Origin: CAYNVQ01 sp964400735
GTDB taxonomy: Bacteria > Acidobacteriota > Aminicenantia > Aminicenantales > Aminicenantaceae
Direction of reading: 5' to 3'
Assembly (NCBI GenBank): GCA_964400735.1
Contig: CAYNVQ010000002.1
Coordinates: forward strand, 248,001 to 312,000
Length of the DNA: 64,000 nucleotides
In this document: one piece after another, positions 43,576 to 52,916 of the stretch
How the letters are laid out: each line of letters begins with the position of its first letter
Position numbering within the stretch: position 1 is the stretch's first letter
Translations under genes and position numbers: made by a program
The notes under the pieces: generated by a model
Databases searched by the model: none
What the model saw: only the letters and a program-made list of their open reading frames with translations
What the model was told of the DNA's origin: nothing

Positions 43576-45153
43576 ATGAAGATAATTAATAGATCTTGGG
43601 AAGATGATTATCTTCCTTTTGAGACGGAATCCGTCGATTCTGTATATCCTGGCCGGTTAGATTCCGGAGAATGGAGGTTGGAAAACTATCCTGTCAGGGA
43701 AGACGTAAATTCAAATTTTTTGGATGAAGGCGATAGGGTGTCTAAAAAAAAGAACGGCAAGAATGGATATAGTGGAGGAAAAATCCCCACTGCTGATACC
43801 GTGCGGCTTTATCTGAGAGATATGGGAAGTGTCATGCTCTTGACAAGGGAAGGAGAAATTGCTCTGGCCAGAAAAATAGAGCGGGGGCAAAAACAAATCA
43901 TCCATGCGTTGGCTAGGACCCCTCTTATCATGGAAGAAGTCCTTCACTTGGAGGAGGAAATAAACAGGGGGCCGGATGTTATCCATTCTCTTTTTGAGTA
44001 CACCGATGAAGAATTGACTGGAATCCGACTGAAAAAAATCAAATCGAGTGTCCTGAAAAAAATCGAGAGGATCAAGAAGCTGAATTCTGAGATGATAAGG
44101 ATTCCCAGGAAGAAAAGCACGATATTCACCCGCGGGCGACTTGTCATCCAGATAAGGGAGCTTATCGAGTCTCTGAACATCAGAGAGTGGCAGAGGGAGA
44201 AGATCATCGACAAAATTCACGATAAACTTCGTATGGCGCGGAGATTGACCGAGACCAAAGAAGAGCTGGAATTTTTGATTAAAAAGGTCAGAAAAAAGGC
44301 GGAAAGAAAAGAACTGGAATGGAAACTCGGAGAGATCAAAAAAACGCTGAATACGGTTCGAGAAGAGACCCACATCTCTCGCCATAGTTCGGACGAGATT
44401 CTGTCTCAGCTGGAAAAAGGAAAAAGGGACAGGGATCGAGCCAGGCAAGAAATGGTGGCCGCCAACCTTCGTCTGGTCGTTTCCATCGCCAAAAAATACC
44501 AGAACAGGGGCGTTCCCCTTCTCGATCTTATACAAGAAGGGAACATGGGGCTGATGCGGGCAGTGGAAAAGTATGAATACCGTCGGGGCAACAAGTTCTC
44601 GACTTATGCCACCTGGTGGATCAGACAGTCCATCACCCGGGCAATTGCTGATCAGGCCCGTACGATAAGAATCCCGGTTCATGTGACCGAGACGCTGCAG
44701 AAAATCAAGAAAGCAGCTCAGTCCATCGTGAAAAAGAAAGGAGAAGAACCAACCTTCGAGGAACTGGCTGAAAGGACCAAGATGCCCCTTCAAAAAGTTA
44801 GAGACTTGATGAGATTCACACAAGAACCCCTCTCTATCGAGATGCCAGTAGGGCCGAACGGAGATGGGCAAATCTCCGATTTCATCGAAGACAGGGATAT
44901 CTCTTCCCCCCCGGATAGCGTTATCCATTCCAGCTTGAGGCGAAAGATAAAGGAAGCTCTGAAAAATCTGACGGATCGAGAGACGAAAATATTGGAGATG
45001 AGATATGGTCTGACCGATGGCCGGGAGCATACGCTGGAAGAAGTGGGCGAGAGATTCAGCGTGACTCGGGAGCGGATCAGACAGATCGAGATGAAGGCGA
45101 TCCGAAAACTCCAGAACCCTTCACTAAGTAAAACCCTGAAATCTTTTGTTTAG
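43576..45153 (+). CDS. rpoD: primary RNA polymerase sigma factor
   Basis: 525 residues. Region 1.2 begins at about 76 (TVRLYLRDMGSVMLLTREGE). A long charged non-conserved region spans about 110-285. Region 2 follows (ANLRLVVSIAKKYQNRGVPL, LIQEGNMGLMRAVEKYEYRR, FSTYATWWIRQSITRAI), then region 3 (about 375-450) and region 4 (DRETKILEMRYGLTDG, TLEEVGERFSVTRERIRQIE). All core- and -10/-35-binding segments are present, so it should read standard promoters, consistent with the TTGACA/TATAAT boxes seen here. Region 1.1 is short and weakly conserved. Not in the usual dnaG-rpoD arrangement. Confidence 0.93.
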   Translation: MKIINRSWEDDYLPFETESVDSVYPGRLDSGEWRLENYPVREDVNSNFLDEGDRVSKKKNGKNGYSGGKIPTADTVRLYLRDMGSVMLLTREGEIALARKIERGQKQIIHALARTPLIMEEVLHLEEEINRGPDVIHSLFEYTDEELTGIRLKKIKSSVLKKIERIKKLNSEMIRIPRKKSTIFTRGRLVIQIRELIESLNIREWQREKIIDKIHDKLRMARRLTETKEELEFLIKKVRKKAERKELEWKLGEIKKTLNTVREETHISRHSSDEILSQLEKGKRDRDRARQEMVAANLRLVVSIAKKYQNRGVPLLDLIQEGNMGLMRAVEKYEYRRGNKFSTYATWWIRQSITRAIADQARTIRIPVHVTETLQKIKKAAQSIVKKKGEEPTFEELAERTKMPLQKVRDLMRFTQEPLSIEMPVGPNGDGQISDFIEDRDISSPPDSVIHSSLRRKIKEALKNLTDRETKILEMRYGLTDGREHTLEEVGERFSVTRERIRQIEMKAIRKLQNPSLSKTLKSFV

Positions 45154-45357
45154 AGAATATTCCTTTAAGCACCACCCCATTCTAATCCCGGGCCAGATTA
45201 GCGCTCATTTTTCCGCTTTGAGGCAAACAAACATTGCCAAAAACTTGCGTTCAAGAAAATTCGAATAACAGCCGGGATCAGATACAAGTTTAGAGTTGAT
45301 CCGAATTCCGGGAATTTGGGCTGTATTCGAGTGGACCTTTCTTCTTGAAAAGACAAA

Positions 45358-45387
45358 TTGACTTAGCCATTTTTCTTATGATATTCT
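45358..45387 (+). promoter_or_regulatory. sigma70-type promoter for the sulfatase-like gene
   Basis: TTGACT (45358-45363), 18-nt spacer, TATTCT (45382-45387). The leader would be very short, about 8-20 nt. Confidence 0.5.
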
Positions 45388-45401
45388 CCCCCTGAACATA
45401 C

Positions 45402-47831
45402 ATGGTGGAAACCATGAGCAAACTGCCAAAAGCTCAGAAGAGAAATTCCTCTCAACACAAAACAGGGAGAAGGATGGCTTTTGTTGTCGTGGCTATTATG
45501 ATCCTCCTGTCTGGATTTGTCCTGCTGAAAAATATCTTTTTGATGAGACCCAATCATATCCCCTCCATTTTTGAAGCGATGGAAGAAGCCACCTTTCTTC
45601 CAAGGGATTTTGTATTCGATTTTAGCGTGAAAAATATTACGGGAAGGGGAATCCTCCAATTAAACGTTGGCCCTAGACAATTTGTCCTTGAAGATGGATG
45701 GTCACGCCAATTTGAATGGGGAATATGGGGTATAGGGCATGAGTCAAGAATAAAGATTCCTCCCTTAAAAAAAGAATCTCATCTCTTGTATTTGGAATGT
45801 TGTCCACTGAAGGTTCCTATAAAAGGACTGCAACAGACCATCCAGGTATGGGTCAATGAAAATGATTGTGGGAAGATAGAACTGAGGCCGAGATGGGACA
45901 AATATTTTATTATTATTCCCTCAGCATCTCTCCTGAATGATTCCAACGATATAGTATTATCATATGCTTATTCATTATCTTCACAGGAGTTGGGAACTGG
46001 AACGGACACGCGACAGCTAGCTGTCAGATTCAAAAAAATCGGCATATTTGCGGTTTCAAGGCACACTGATATGTCTGAGTCTGACTTCATTAAAAATCTA
46101 GAGGAGAACCTCCCCGATGCAGAACGATTCAAGGCAAATTCGGACAGGAAAAGGAATACGATAATCTTCAATCAGCCAGGAAAATTAGTGGTTCCCTATC
46201 ATTTGCCAATGAATTCGGACTCATTAAAATTTAAACTTGAAGGCGTAACATCGCTCGGAACACCGTATAGTTTTAGGATAAAAATTGACGATCTACATGG
46301 CAGAAGTGAAGACCTGGTTGTTATCACATCGGAGAATATTAAAAATTATAGCTCTTCAGGTAGCGGCTTGTTCCGGCTTCCACTTGGAAGCTTTTCGGGA
46401 AGATTCTGTTTGATCACATTTGATCTGGAAACGCCACAAAAATCACAACTGAAGATCGTCTCACCTGAATTAAAGTTACAAGGAAAAGAATCTTATGAAT
46501 CAAAAAAAGATTCATCTTATTATCTTTCTTCAGACTTATCTTCTTTTGATAAATCAAATCCGGACATTGTAATGATTATTCTCGATGCTGCTCGCCCTGA
46601 TCATTTTGGGTGTTATGGATACACAAAGAATACAACGCCCAACATCGATCGCTTGTCGAATGGATGCCTCCTCTTCAATGATGCTTTTACAATGGCACCC
46701 TACACCCTCTGCTCTATCCCTACGATGATTACAGGTGTTTCATTTGCTGACCATGGTGTTATCGGACATGGTCAAAAACTCCATTCAAATGTGAAAACCC
46801 TGGCTGAATATCTTCACGAAAACGGCTATTTGACCATTGCCTTTTCGGCAACACCTAATAATTCCGTTTCCAAGGGCTTTGATCAAGGATTTGATGAATT
46901 TCATGAAATCTGGGCTGGAACAAAATACAGTAAAAACCGCCGAGATCCTTTCTGGCTTTCCCATCGTGTGAAGGAAAGACTCGAGAAAGGAATAGGTGAA
47001 AAACCTCTATATCTACAGCTTCATTATGTTCCTCCCCATGAACCCTATGATCCTCCGCCTGAGTTCGATATTTTTGGAGACGATGACTACAGTGGCCATT
47101 ATGATGGCTCTCATAATACGCTGAGATCAATCGAGCGGGGAATACTTGTACCTCAAAAATCTGATTTAGAAGAAATCATCTCGCTCTATGATGGAAATCT
47201 TTTGAGAGTAGATAATGCTGTGGAATTAGTTCTTGAAACGCTTCGAAAACGCAAAAAGTGGAAAGAGACTGTTATTCTTATCACTTCAGATCACGGAGAG
47301 GCCTTTTATGAACATGGTCGGATGGAACACAACACTACCCTCTATGATGAAATGCTTCGGGTCCCTTTTATCCTTCGAATTCCGGAAGGTCACCCATCCA
47401 CTGAAATTAAAAAAGAAAAAATGGTTAGCCTTGCCGACATCGTACCCACTCTACTGGGATTAGTCAACATTAAACCTGAGTCTTACGTTTCAGGTATCAA
47501 TATTCTTTCGCAAGGAACGGACAGGCCTGACGATATGGATAGATACCTTATTGCTAGGTCAGGAAGCGAGATTGCCCCTTATTTTTCCTGTCGCACCCAG
47601 CGATGGAAAATCATCATTAACGATGCCAGGTATCAACAGCTTTACGACCTGGAAAATGACCCGGGGGAAACCCGTAACATTCTTTATCTGAGGCCTGTTA
47701 TTTTCTCAGGACTGATGAATGTTTTGTATAAAGAACTATCTCGAAAGCAGTCTGATATATTTTCAGTTGAAAAAGCACGTATGTCAAAAGAAGAGGAGTC
47801 TATGCTGAGGTCTTTAGGATACTTAAAGTAA
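45402..47831 (+). CDS. membrane-anchored sulfatase/phosphotransferase-like protein
   Basis: 809 residues (805 from the ATG at 45414). A cytoplasmic basic start and one membrane helix (about 26-46) are followed by a beta-rich extracytoplasmic region to about 380 and an alkaline-phosphatase-fold domain: VMIILDAARPDHFGCYGY, APYTLCSIPTMITG, LHYVPPHEPYDPP and ITSDHGEAFYEHGRMEHNT supply the metal ligands. The formylglycine motif C/S-x-P-x-R of sulfatases is missing; the equivalent segment has Thr, as in phosphoethanolamine or phosphoglycerol transferases. It may therefore be a transferase or hydrolase without formylglycine. AT-richer than its neighbours. Confidence 0.82.
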   Translation: MVETMSKLPKAQKRNSSQHKTGRRMAFVVVAIMILLSGFVLLKNIFLMRPNHIPSIFEAMEEATFLPRDFVFDFSVKNITGRGILQLNVGPRQFVLEDGWSRQFEWGIWGIGHESRIKIPPLKKESHLLYLECCPLKVPIKGLQQTIQVWVNENDCGKIELRPRWDKYFIIIPSASLLNDSNDIVLSYAYSLSSQELGTGTDTRQLAVRFKKIGIFAVSRHTDMSESDFIKNLEENLPDAERFKANSDRKRNTIIFNQPGKLVVPYHLPMNSDSLKFKLEGVTSLGTPYSFRIKIDDLHGRSEDLVVITSENIKNYSSSGSGLFRLPLGSFSGRFCLITFDLETPQKSQLKIVSPELKLQGKESYESKKDSSYYLSSDLSSFDKSNPDIVMIILDAARPDHFGCYGYTKNTTPNIDRLSNGCLLFNDAFTMAPYTLCSIPTMITGVSFADHGVIGHGQKLHSNVKTLAEYLHENGYLTIAFSATPNNSVSKGFDQGFDEFHEIWAGTKYSKNRRDPFWLSHRVKERLEKGIGEKPLYLQLHYVPPHEPYDPPPEFDIFGDDDYSGHYDGSHNTLRSIERGILVPQKSDLEEIISLYDGNLLRVDNAVELVLETLRKRKKWKETVILITSDHGEAFYEHGRMEHNTTLYDEMLRVPFILRIPEGHPSTEIKKEKMVSLADIVPTLLGLVNIKPESYVSGINILSQGTDRPDDMDRYLIARSGSEIAPYFSCRTQRWKIIINDARYQQLYDLENDPGETRNILYLRPVIFSGLMNVLYKELSRKQSDIFSVEKARMSKEEESMLRSLGYLK

Positions 47832-47855
47832 CTAAAGAAAACATTTAGTTATCTA

Positions 47856-47917
47856 AGGGACGTTCCTCAAGGGACCACAATATTCTTTTATTGAAGGGAT
47901 GCTCCTGGAGAAACCAC
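47856..47917. repeat. 23-bp degenerate direct repeat pair
   Basis: 47856-47878 (AGGGACGTTCCTCAAGGGAC...) and 47895-47917 (AGGGATGCTCCTGGAGAAAC...) match at most positions, separated by 16 AT-rich nt. The GGGACGTTCC core also occurs in the element at 11846-11945. Confidence 0.4.
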
Positions 47918-47963
47918 TCTGCTAATATCCAGAATCAGGTCGCAATCGGATGCAGATCGAAAG

Positions 47964-48710
47964 TCACCGCACGAGAGGGATATCGTCTAAAGTGCCCCAG
48001 ATGTAACCTACGATGCCTTTGATGTACCATCTCCCGTTTGAAGGCCGCCATACACCCATATCTGTCTTGCCGTCTCCGTTGTAGTCTCCTGGCACGGGGA
48101 TATCTCCCGCCGTTCCCCACACTGCACCTGCAACACCTTTGATATACCATCTGCCATTTGAGGGCCTCCACACTGCCAAGTCAATGGTGCCATCCCCGTT
48201 GTAATCTGCAGGAACAGGGATGTCACCCGCAATCCCCCAGATGTAATTCCCGACACCCTTGATGTACCATCCTCCGTTAGATGGACGCCAGACTGCTATT
48301 TCTGTAGACCCATCTCCGTCGAAATCTCCCGGGACAGGGATGTCTCCGGCTTTCCCCCATGCATATACCCCTGTGCCTCTCACATACCACCTGCCATTCG
48401 AGGGTCTCCAGACGGCGATGTCTGTTTTTCCTTTGACATCTCCGTCATAATTTCCGGGAACGGGGAAATCACCTGATATGCCCCAATGCAAGATTCCTAC
48501 ATCCTTCACATACCATCTTCCGTTTGGCGGTCTCCACACAGCCAAATCCGTGATCCCGTCTCCATTGTAGTCTCCATTAGCCGGAATGTCGCCCTCGCGG
48601 CCCCACAGGAAATTCCCGATTCCCTTTATGTACCATCTTCCATTCGATGGCCTCCAAACTGATACATCCGAGGAGCTGTTTCCATCAAAATCGTGACCGT
48701 CGAATATCAG
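47964..48710. repeat. tandem 138-bp coding repeats (VCBS-like units)
   Basis: Six near-identical protein units near the 3' end of the gene correspond to DNA repeats of about 135-140 bp, a likely site for slippage or recombination, including with the nearby relic. Confidence 0.6.
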
Positions 48711-50882
48711 GAGCATGGGTGAGGAAGTCGGCATTTTTGTTATGATGGCATCATCGAGTCCGTTGAAGCTTGAATCAATGGCCCCAGGAGTGATGGGAAA
48801 ATCGCCATAATCTGAACGTCCCGCAGCGAAAACGTTACCGCTTGCGTCCACCGCTATCGCATGATAGCGATCTCTGTCGCTTCCTCCCAGAAAAGTGGAA
48901 TAGAGAAGAATTGTTCCGTTACTGTTGATTTTTGAGACAAATGCATCTTCAACGCCATTATAACCCGGATCAAAAGAAAAAGGGGTGGTGGGTAGATCCC
49001 CGGACCAGGTTTCCCCCGTAATATAAACATAGCCTTCGCTGTCAAGCGCCATCGCCAGAGCAGCGTCATGGCCGCTTCCACCGAAATACGTGGAATAGCC
49101 AAGAGCATTTCCGGTAGGATTGATCTTCGTGACGAACGCATCGTAGTTACCGCCATTATACTTCACACTGTAGGCACCCGGGGTCGTAGGAAAATCGGTG
49201 GACTTGAGAAATCCTGCCACATAAGCCACACCGCTTCCGTCGATCGCTATTCCTTGACCCGAATCCTCATCGCTACCGCCTAAATAGGTGGAATAATGCA
49301 GCCCCGTTCCCTTGTAATTCATTTTTGCAACGAATGCATCACTATTGCCATTGTGGGTTATATCAAAGGCGCCTGGAGTGGTCGGAAAATCGCTGGAGTC
49401 GGTGTAGCCGGTTAAAAACACGTTCCCTTCTCCATCAACGGCTATTGCATTAGCCCTCTCATGATAACTTCCTCCTAATAATGTCGAAAAAAGCAAGGCT
49501 GTACCTTTTGAATTGATTTTTGTAAGGAATACGTCGGTATGGCCGCTGATGATTTTACTGTAGGCATCTGGAGTTACGGGAAAATCGCTGGAGCCGGTAT
49601 CTCCTGTGACATAGACATCTCCGTTTCCGTCACAAACGATTCCTTCTGCAGCTTCATAGCTACTTCCCCCCAAGTACGTGGAAAAAATGAGATCCGTCCC
49701 TTTGGCGTTGATTTTTGTTATGAATACATCAGCATAACCACCAAAACTGGCATCAAAAGCACTTGAGGTTGTGGGAAAATCACTGGATGCCGTGCGTCCT
49801 GCGACATATGCATTTCCTTCTCCATCGACGGCTATTCCCCAGCTTAATTCTTGGTCGCTTCCTCCTATAAATGTCGAATAAAGCAGATTTGTCCCTGAAG
49901 CATCAATCTTGGCCACGAAAATATCTCTCCCGTTGTAAAACGTATCATAGGAGCCAGGAACCGTGGGAAAATCACTGGAATCTGTAAATCCTGTGACATA
50001 AGCATTCCCGCTCCCATCAATCGCTATGGCATAGGCCGAGTCATCGTATGTCCCACCCAAGTAGGTGGAATAGAACAGATCGGGATCGATAACAAGTTCT
50101 TTATCCCTTTCGTATGCTTCTGCTTTAAATCTTATGGTGTTGTCTCTATCCAAAACATATTCTGTCTCGATCCTGACTTTCTGCCCGTCGATTACCTGAA
50201 TACTGAAGGGCACCCCTTCCCTCAATACGCCTCTTATTGTCTCGATCTCCAATTCTCCCCGTTCATTTACTCGTAGATGTTTTGCTCCTTCGTACCGGAT
50301 TGCGATATCGCTGACATTCCCTCCTTCTTTGATCCTGTATTCGTGCTTTATCTTCCCTCTTCTGGCATACACCAGAAGGTCGACATGGGGATAAAGGCCG
50401 TTGTATAGGACACGCTCATATGAAGGTATCCCTCTTACCCAGTTCCGTTCATCTTTTCCACGAAAAAAGCTTATACTTGTTTTTCTCTTCCCCAGTCCTT
50501 TTGGTTCGACTTCTTCTCTCGCTCCCACAAAAAGCATGCGCAGATTTTCTACCTTGGCTCCTCTGCCTCTCTCGCTCCGCGCGTACTCTGAATTTCGGCC
50601 CTCGGTTTTTCCCCTTTCTCTCCTTTGGATGAATTGATAGACGATCTCTGTTGGCGAAAAGTAAGCGTTCATATTTGACACTTGAAAGTGATACCTCACT
50701 TGTGCGTCCAATTGTCCCCTATTCTGGATGAAATATGATGGGAAAGGCTTGATGGTCTGGATGGGATTTTTTAAAGGGATATTTTGGAAACTAAGCTCTT
50801 GATCGATGGATGATAGCGATCGAATCGAAAGGACTGTTGAAAGAAGATAAAAAAGAAAAATTCTCATGCAAGATTTTTTCAC
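47964..50882 (-). CDS. secreted SBBP beta-propeller protein with VCBS-like C-terminus
   Basis: 972 residues from a GTG start (AAGGAGC upstream). Signal peptide, then an N-terminal domain (PSYFIQNRGQLDAQVRYHFQ) usual in SBBP proteins. Seven SBBP units of about 58 residues follow (pattern STYLGGSxxDxAxAIAVDGxGNAYVTGxTxSSDFP). Then six units of about 46 residues (VWRPSNGRWYIKG, WGxAGDIPVPGDYNGDG) with DxDxDG-type calcium-binding loops, as in VCBS/FG-GAP proteins. Such proteins are outer-surface adhesins or scaffolds. The end (DIPLVR) matches the relic at 51037. It has no C-terminal sorting domain I can name. Confidence 0.88.
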   Translation of the reverse strand: MKKSCMRIFLFYLLSTVLSIRSLSSIDQELSFQNIPLKNPIQTIKPFPSYFIQNRGQLDAQVRYHFQVSNMNAYFSPTEIVYQFIQRRERGKTEGRNSEYARSERGRGAKVENLRMLFVGAREEVEPKGLGKRKTSISFFRGKDERNWVRGIPSYERVLYNGLYPHVDLLVYARRGKIKHEYRIKEGGNVSDIAIRYEGAKHLRVNERGELEIETIRGVLREGVPFSIQVIDGQKVRIETEYVLDRDNTIRFKAEAYERDKELVIDPDLFYSTYLGGTYDDSAYAIAIDGSGNAYVTGFTDSSDFPTVPGSYDTFYNGRDIFVAKIDASGTNLLYSTFIGGSDQELSWGIAVDGEGNAYVAGRTASSDFPTTSSAFDASFGGYADVFITKINAKGTDLIFSTYLGGSSYEAAEGIVCDGNGDVYVTGDTGSSDFPVTPDAYSKIISGHTDVFLTKINSKGTALLFSTLLGGSYHERANAIAVDGEGNVFLTGYTDSSDFPTTPGAFDITHNGNSDAFVAKMNYKGTGLHYSTYLGGSDEDSGQGIAIDGSGVAYVAGFLKSTDFPTTPGAYSVKYNGGNYDAFVTKINPTGNALGYSTYFGGSGHDAALAMALDSEGYVYITGETWSGDLPTTPFSFDPGYNGVEDAFVSKINSNGTILLYSTFLGGSDRDRYHAIAVDASGNVFAAGRSDYGDFPITPGAIDSSFNGLDDAIITKMPTSSPMLLIFDGHDFDGNSSSDVSVWRPSNGRWYIKGIGNFLWGREGDIPANGDYNGDGITDLAVWRPPNGRWYVKDVGILHWGISGDFPVPGNYDGDVKGKTDIAVWRPSNGRWYVRGTGVYAWGKAGDIPVPGDFDGDGSTEIAVWRPSNGGWYIKGVGNYIWGIAGDIPVPADYNGDGTIDLAVWRPSNGRWYIKGVAGAVWGTAGDIPVPGDYNGDGKTDMGVWRPSNGRWYIKGIVGYIWGTLDDIPLVR

Positions 50883-51036
50883 TGTGCCGCTCCTTCTCTA
50901 TTCCATTAAATAGGATAGTGATTGCTCGCACGGCAGTCAAGGGATGTATTTTCCTTCTCTCTCTCTTTTTTAACCTGCCGTAAATCGAATATGCAATAAA
51001 CAGTAACTGGTTTTGGAAGGTCCAGCATCGAAAAAT

Positions 51037-51545
51037 TTATCTGACCAGCGGGATATCCCCGGCCACTCCTCAGGCGTCGCTTCCTATACCTCGAGATACC
51101 ATCTTCCGTTCGACGGCCGACACACCGGGATGTCTGTCGTTCCATCCCCATCGTAATCTCCATGAACAAGAATATCCCACCTTCCTCCCTATGAATAGAT
51201 CCCAACCTCTCTTCATATACCATTCCCCATTCGAAGGCCTCCAGATTGGCCCATCAGAGGAGCCATTTCCGTCGAAATCATGACTGCAGAAAGCAGAAAG
51301 AACGAAAAAAAATTCATCCGCTCCCAAATCTAATTCCGCAACTCCCTTAATATCTTCGTCAATCTCCATCGATTGGCCATAAACATCAAAGCCATATAAA
51401 TCGGAGACACCATCCGGCTCCATTCGTCAAGGCCACATTCTTGGATATCGTATGATGGATTATGTAGGCACCACCCGGTGTGCCAGAGGTTGTGGTATTA
51501 GACCGACAGAAGGCTCCTCCGCCGAATGTAGGGGTGTTCCTAATC
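51037..51545 (-). pseudogene. decayed beta-helix/VCBS surface protein
   Basis: Reading leftward: FGGGAFCRSNTTTSGTPGG and LTNGAGW (parallel-beta-helix, choice-of-anchor style), then ELDLGADEF, then DFDGNGSSDGPIWRPSNGEW. After a frameshift comes ILVHGDYDGDGTTDIPV and CRPSNGRWYLEV, then a second shift to GIGSDA, an in-frame TGA where Trp is expected, and GVAGDIPLVR with stop at 51037-51039. The end matches the C-terminus of 47964-50882. At least two frameshifts and one stop show loss of function. The 5' end is missing or too diverged to find. Confidence 0.75.
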
Positions 51546-51634
51546 AATATTCTTTTAAAAATCCTTCATCCGAGGCCTGATATTTTTTCAAGGCTTTTGA
51601 ATGTATGGTATGGGGAAATATCTCGAAAGCGCCC

Positions 51635-52843
51635 TTATTTTTCGACTATTTTATAGACGTGGTACTGCATGCCTCGCAGGCGATCCAGAAGATAAATCCT
51701 GTCGTTCTTGATATAGATGTCATCCGCGAATTTGTCGAGCTGGAGGCTTCCGAGCAGGACTCCATCGGAGTCATACACTTCAAGTTGATACATATCCGTA
51801 TCGACGACATCGGTGTTTCCCTGCACGGAATAAGATGTCGATCTCTGGCCTCCCATCATTTGGACCTGAACGTTCGTCGCCACCTCTTCTTCCTCTTTGA
51901 TCTGTCTTTTATTGGTGACGACCCATACTCTAGCCTTATCGTCAACGGCGATCCCGTTGGCGACTCTGTTCATGTCCGGCATCCGGACGACCATGGTGCC
52001 TCCGCCTCCGGACCGGCTGCCCTTTGTCTTGGGGGCCGAGACATCGTAGTTCAGCTCACGGTCAGCCCTCCACAAAAGTTTCCCTTCCGGAGAATATTTC
52101 TCGATCCTGTTCTGGTAGTCAAAGGCTACATAGACGCTGCCTACTTTATCGACGAAGAAATGAAAACGGTTTCCCAGCCTGTTCACCAGAAAATCTTTAT
52201 AATCTTTCTGGTCGCCGAATTCGGTTAGGACTTTTGCCTCCTGATTAAGAACTTTGATCAGCTTGGGCAGCTCTTCTTCTGCCCCCCTTCCAATCTCAAG
52301 GCTGAAGGCAGAGGCTCCTTTCCCCTGGATTATTTTACCGTCTCTGATCCTTATAACGCCAGGAGACTCATCTCTCATGTTGATATCTTTGTCGAAGGTC
52401 CCATCGGGTTTGAGGATATGAATCTTCTGGTTTCCCGAATCTGCAACATAGATGTTTCCTTGGGCATCGATATCGATGGATTGGGGATACTGGAATTCTC
52501 CGGGTCCCTGTCCCTGCCTACCGAAGGATGCGAGGAAATGGCCTTCAGGATCGAACTTCTGGATGCGGTGATTGCCAGAATCCAACACGTATACATTCCC
52601 TTCATTGTCGACGGCAATGTCGGAGGGCATGTAAAACAGAACGTTCTCGTCATCGGATTCCAGATCGCCGATGTTTCCAATGTATTCCAAAGAAATCTTG
52701 GCCTGGTTCCCCCATTTACCTGTTTTTTCATTGTGGATGAGACGAATTCCGTCCTCGGTTTCGATTTTTTGGGAAAAGGAAAAACCAACGGATAAAGATA
52801 AGAGAATAATGAAATAAACTGTCCATCGTAAAATTTTTGTCAT
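51635..52843 (-). CDS. exported 6-bladed beta-propeller (NHL-type) protein
   Basis: 402 residues with a signal peptide (about 1-24). NHL-like blades: SDIAVDNEGNVYVLDSGNHR, FLASFGRQGQGPGEFQYPQS and SIDIDAQGNIYVADSGNQKI, then less regular blades to the end. The family (6-bladed beta-propeller, PF17170 type) is common in Bacteroidota and Acidobacteriota as exported proteins; roles are poorly known and probably ligand- or protein-binding. GAGGAGG precedes the ATG. The stop is 90 bp from the relic upstream. Confidence 0.83.
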   Translation of the reverse strand: MTKILRWTVYFIILLSLSVGFSFSQKIETEDGIRLIHNEKTGKWGNQAKISLEYIGNIGDLESDDENVLFYMPSDIAVDNEGNVYVLDSGNHRIQKFDPEGHFLASFGRQGQGPGEFQYPQSIDIDAQGNIYVADSGNQKIHILKPDGTFDKDINMRDESPGVIRIRDGKIIQGKGASAFSLEIGRGAEEELPKLIKVLNQEAKVLTEFGDQKDYKDFLVNRLGNRFHFFVDKVGSVYVAFDYQNRIEKYSPEGKLLWRADRELNYDVSAPKTKGSRSGGGGTMVVRMPDMNRVANGIAVDDKARVWVVTNKRQIKEEEEVATNVQVQMMGGQRSTSYSVQGNTDVVDTDMYQLEVYDSDGVLLGSLQLDKFADDIYIKNDRIYLLDRLRGMQYHVYKIVEK

Positions 52844-52916
52844 TTTCCGTCCTCCTCAAGAACTTAAAACTTCCTAGCGGGAGAAAATGTTGCATTTGTT
52901 CATAAAGTTGTCACGC

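Noticed and set aside
43711..45030. Long open frame (439 codons) antisense to rpoD
   Set aside because: It is a mirror of conserved rpoD codons; composition is Phe/Leu/Ser-rich with no ribosome site or family resemblance.
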